Source: Terriglobia bacterium
GTDB lineage: Bacteria; Acidobacteriota; Terriglobia; Versatilivoradales; Versatilivoraceae
Direction of reading: 5' to 3'
Assembly: GCA_951813285.1 (NCBI GenBank)
Contig: OX638355.1
Span: 4,297,136-4,361,135, forward strand
DNA length: 64,000 bases
Position numbers and translations under genes: made by a program. Every line of letters begins with the position of its first letter. Position 1 is the stretch's first letter. This document shows positions 63,199 through 64,000 of the stretch, in pieces. The notes beneath the pieces are model-generated. The model saw only the letters and a list, made by a program, of their open reading frames with translations, did not search any database and was not told where the DNA came from.

Positions 63199-64000
63199 AT
63201 GGATGCTTGCAGCGGCGAGCTTCTGGGACTGACCGCGGCCGAACTGGCTGCCCTGATGGTCGATTGGGGGGAGAAACCCTTCCACGGACGACAGCTCTAC
63301 GGAGCCCTCTACCACCGGAGGCAACTGGATCCGGGATCGATGACCGAACTCTCCAAGGACCTGCGGCAGAAGCTCGCGAGTTGCACCATCACCCTGCCCC
63401 GGCTCCAAAGGCGTCAGCGAGCCGCCGACGGCACCGAGAAATACCTGCTGGAGCTGCGCGACGGGGCGAAGATCGAGTGCGTCCTCATCCCCGAGCGGAA
63501 GCGCAATACCCTCTGTATTTCGACCCAGGCCGGCTGCCCTCTGGATTGCCGATTCTGCTTGACGGCCATGCTGGGGTACAAGCGCAACCTCAGCCCGGCG
63601 GAGATCCTGGGACAGATCCTCTACGTGCTTGGTGACAAGAACCTTGAAGTCGTCTCCGCGGCAGGCGGCAGCAGTCCCGCTCTCACAAACCTGGTGCTGA
63701 TGGGAATGGGGGAGCCGCTGCTCAATCTCGAGAACGTCCTCAAATCCCTTTCCATAATGGCCGACCCTCTGGGGCTGGCTCTATCTCCCCGCAGGATCAC
63801 ACTGTCGACGGTGGGGTTGGTCCCCCAGATGAGGGAGTTGGCTCGGGCTGCCGTGGTACCCAACCTGGCCGTCTCGCTTTCCGCCACCACCGATGAGGTG
63901 CGTGACCGGTTGATGCCCATCAACCGAAAATATCCCATCGACACCATCCTGCAGGCCTGCGCCGATTTTCCTCTCAAGGGAAACCAACGAGTAACGTTCG
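63199..64000 (+). CDS. rlmN: 23S rRNA (adenine-C2)-methyltransferase RlmN, 5' part (cut by window edge)
   Basis: A radical-SAM enzyme that methylates A2503 of 23S rRNA (and A37 of some tRNAs). 267 codons are visible before the window ends. The N-terminus 'LMVDWGEKPFHGRQLYGALY' and the cluster motif CxxxCxxC in 'QAGCPLDCRFCLTAMLGYKR', then 'LVLMGMGEPLLNLENVL' and 'RRITLSTVGLVPQMRELA', are diagnostic. ATG 63199 follows CAGGAGAC. Divergent from the AAA ATPase. Confidence 0.93.
   Translation, partial: MDACSGELLGLTAAELAALMVDWGEKPFHGRQLYGALYHRRQLDPGSMTELSKDLRQKLASCTITLPRLQRRQRAADGTEKYLLELRDGAKIECVLIPERKRNTLCISTQAGCPLDCRFCLTAMLGYKRNLSPAEILGQILYVLGDKNLEVVSAAGGSSPALTNLVLMGMGEPLLNLENVLKSLSIMADPLGLALSPRRITLSTVGLVPQMRELARAAVVPNLAVSLSATTDEVRDRLMPINRKYPIDTILQACADFPLKGNQRVTF

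Overview
This is a GC-rich (roughly 60-63% by eye) bacterial chromosome segment, most likely from an Acidobacteriota or a similar free-living lineage. The clues are a DUF1501 / DUF1549-DUF1553 / PPC-domain operon with Tat-type leaders, a small secreted DUF5818-like protein, a secreted SMP-30 protein, GxxExxY debris and a [4Fe-4S]-type PurF. This placement is inference; there is no rRNA marker in the window.

Layout. (1) 0-12 kb, minus strand: a type I restriction-modification island. hsdM (with an N-terminal XRE helix-turn-helix) and hsdS are followed by a TIR-domain protein, then about 4 kb of whole and broken toxin-antitoxin-like modules (two DUF3800 genes, two fic genes, two MNT nucleotidyltransferases, an AlbA_2 scrap, an antitoxin-like ORF and an orphan Phd antitoxin), and only then hsdR and a YgjP-type metallopeptidase. 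Inside this stretch are two copies of a 76-nt plus-strand RNA. Each has its own promoter, a three-way-junction fold with compensatory changes and a terminator, and each lies just past the 3' end of a DUF3800 gene. This is the most striking element of the window. (2) 12.5-19 kb, plus strand: an envelope-stress cluster (small YbjN/DUF2170-like protein, PspA, DUF4178, DUF2617, a coiled-coil protein, DUF350, membrane-anchored spermidine-synthase-like protein) resembling the E. coli yjf operon. (3) 19.6-43.5 kb: metabolic and secreted-protein genes. These are an Fe-type alcohol dehydrogenase, a dapA-like/PPC/DUF1553/DUF1501 operon, a hendecad coiled-coil protein, a carbamoylase, a GHL10-like lipoprotein with a sialidase-like protein, an LLM oxidoreductase, a CarboxypepD_reg-TPR protein, an MBL-ThuA fusion, an SMP-30 lactonase, a MATE transporter, a DsbD-N-like protein and a cation antiporter. 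(4) 43.6-46.8 kb: mobile debris, with a GxxExxY remnant, an internally deleted P4-type integrase, a dyad-rich GC stretch, a tiny ribbon-helix-helix-like gene behind short repeats, and a 335-bp IS66-like miniature element with perfect 23-bp ends and an 8-bp target duplication. (5) 46.8-64 kb, mostly minus strand: a ThDP enzyme, DUF1566, FxsA, DUF5818-like and tyrS, then the purine genes purN, purM, purF, purL, purQ, purS and purB (transcribed purB to purN), preceded by an MBL hydrolase, an M16 peptidase and an AAA ATPase, with the start of rlmN at the right edge.

Intergenic spaces repeatedly carry the same dispersed sequences: an approximately 85-170-bp 'CCACGAAGGGCCACTAAGG' family, a 'TGGATGCACAGGAT' family, and a 23-bp REP-like motif followed by a GC-rich hairpin. 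They mark the same debris-filled gaps and look like a genome-wide repeat population.
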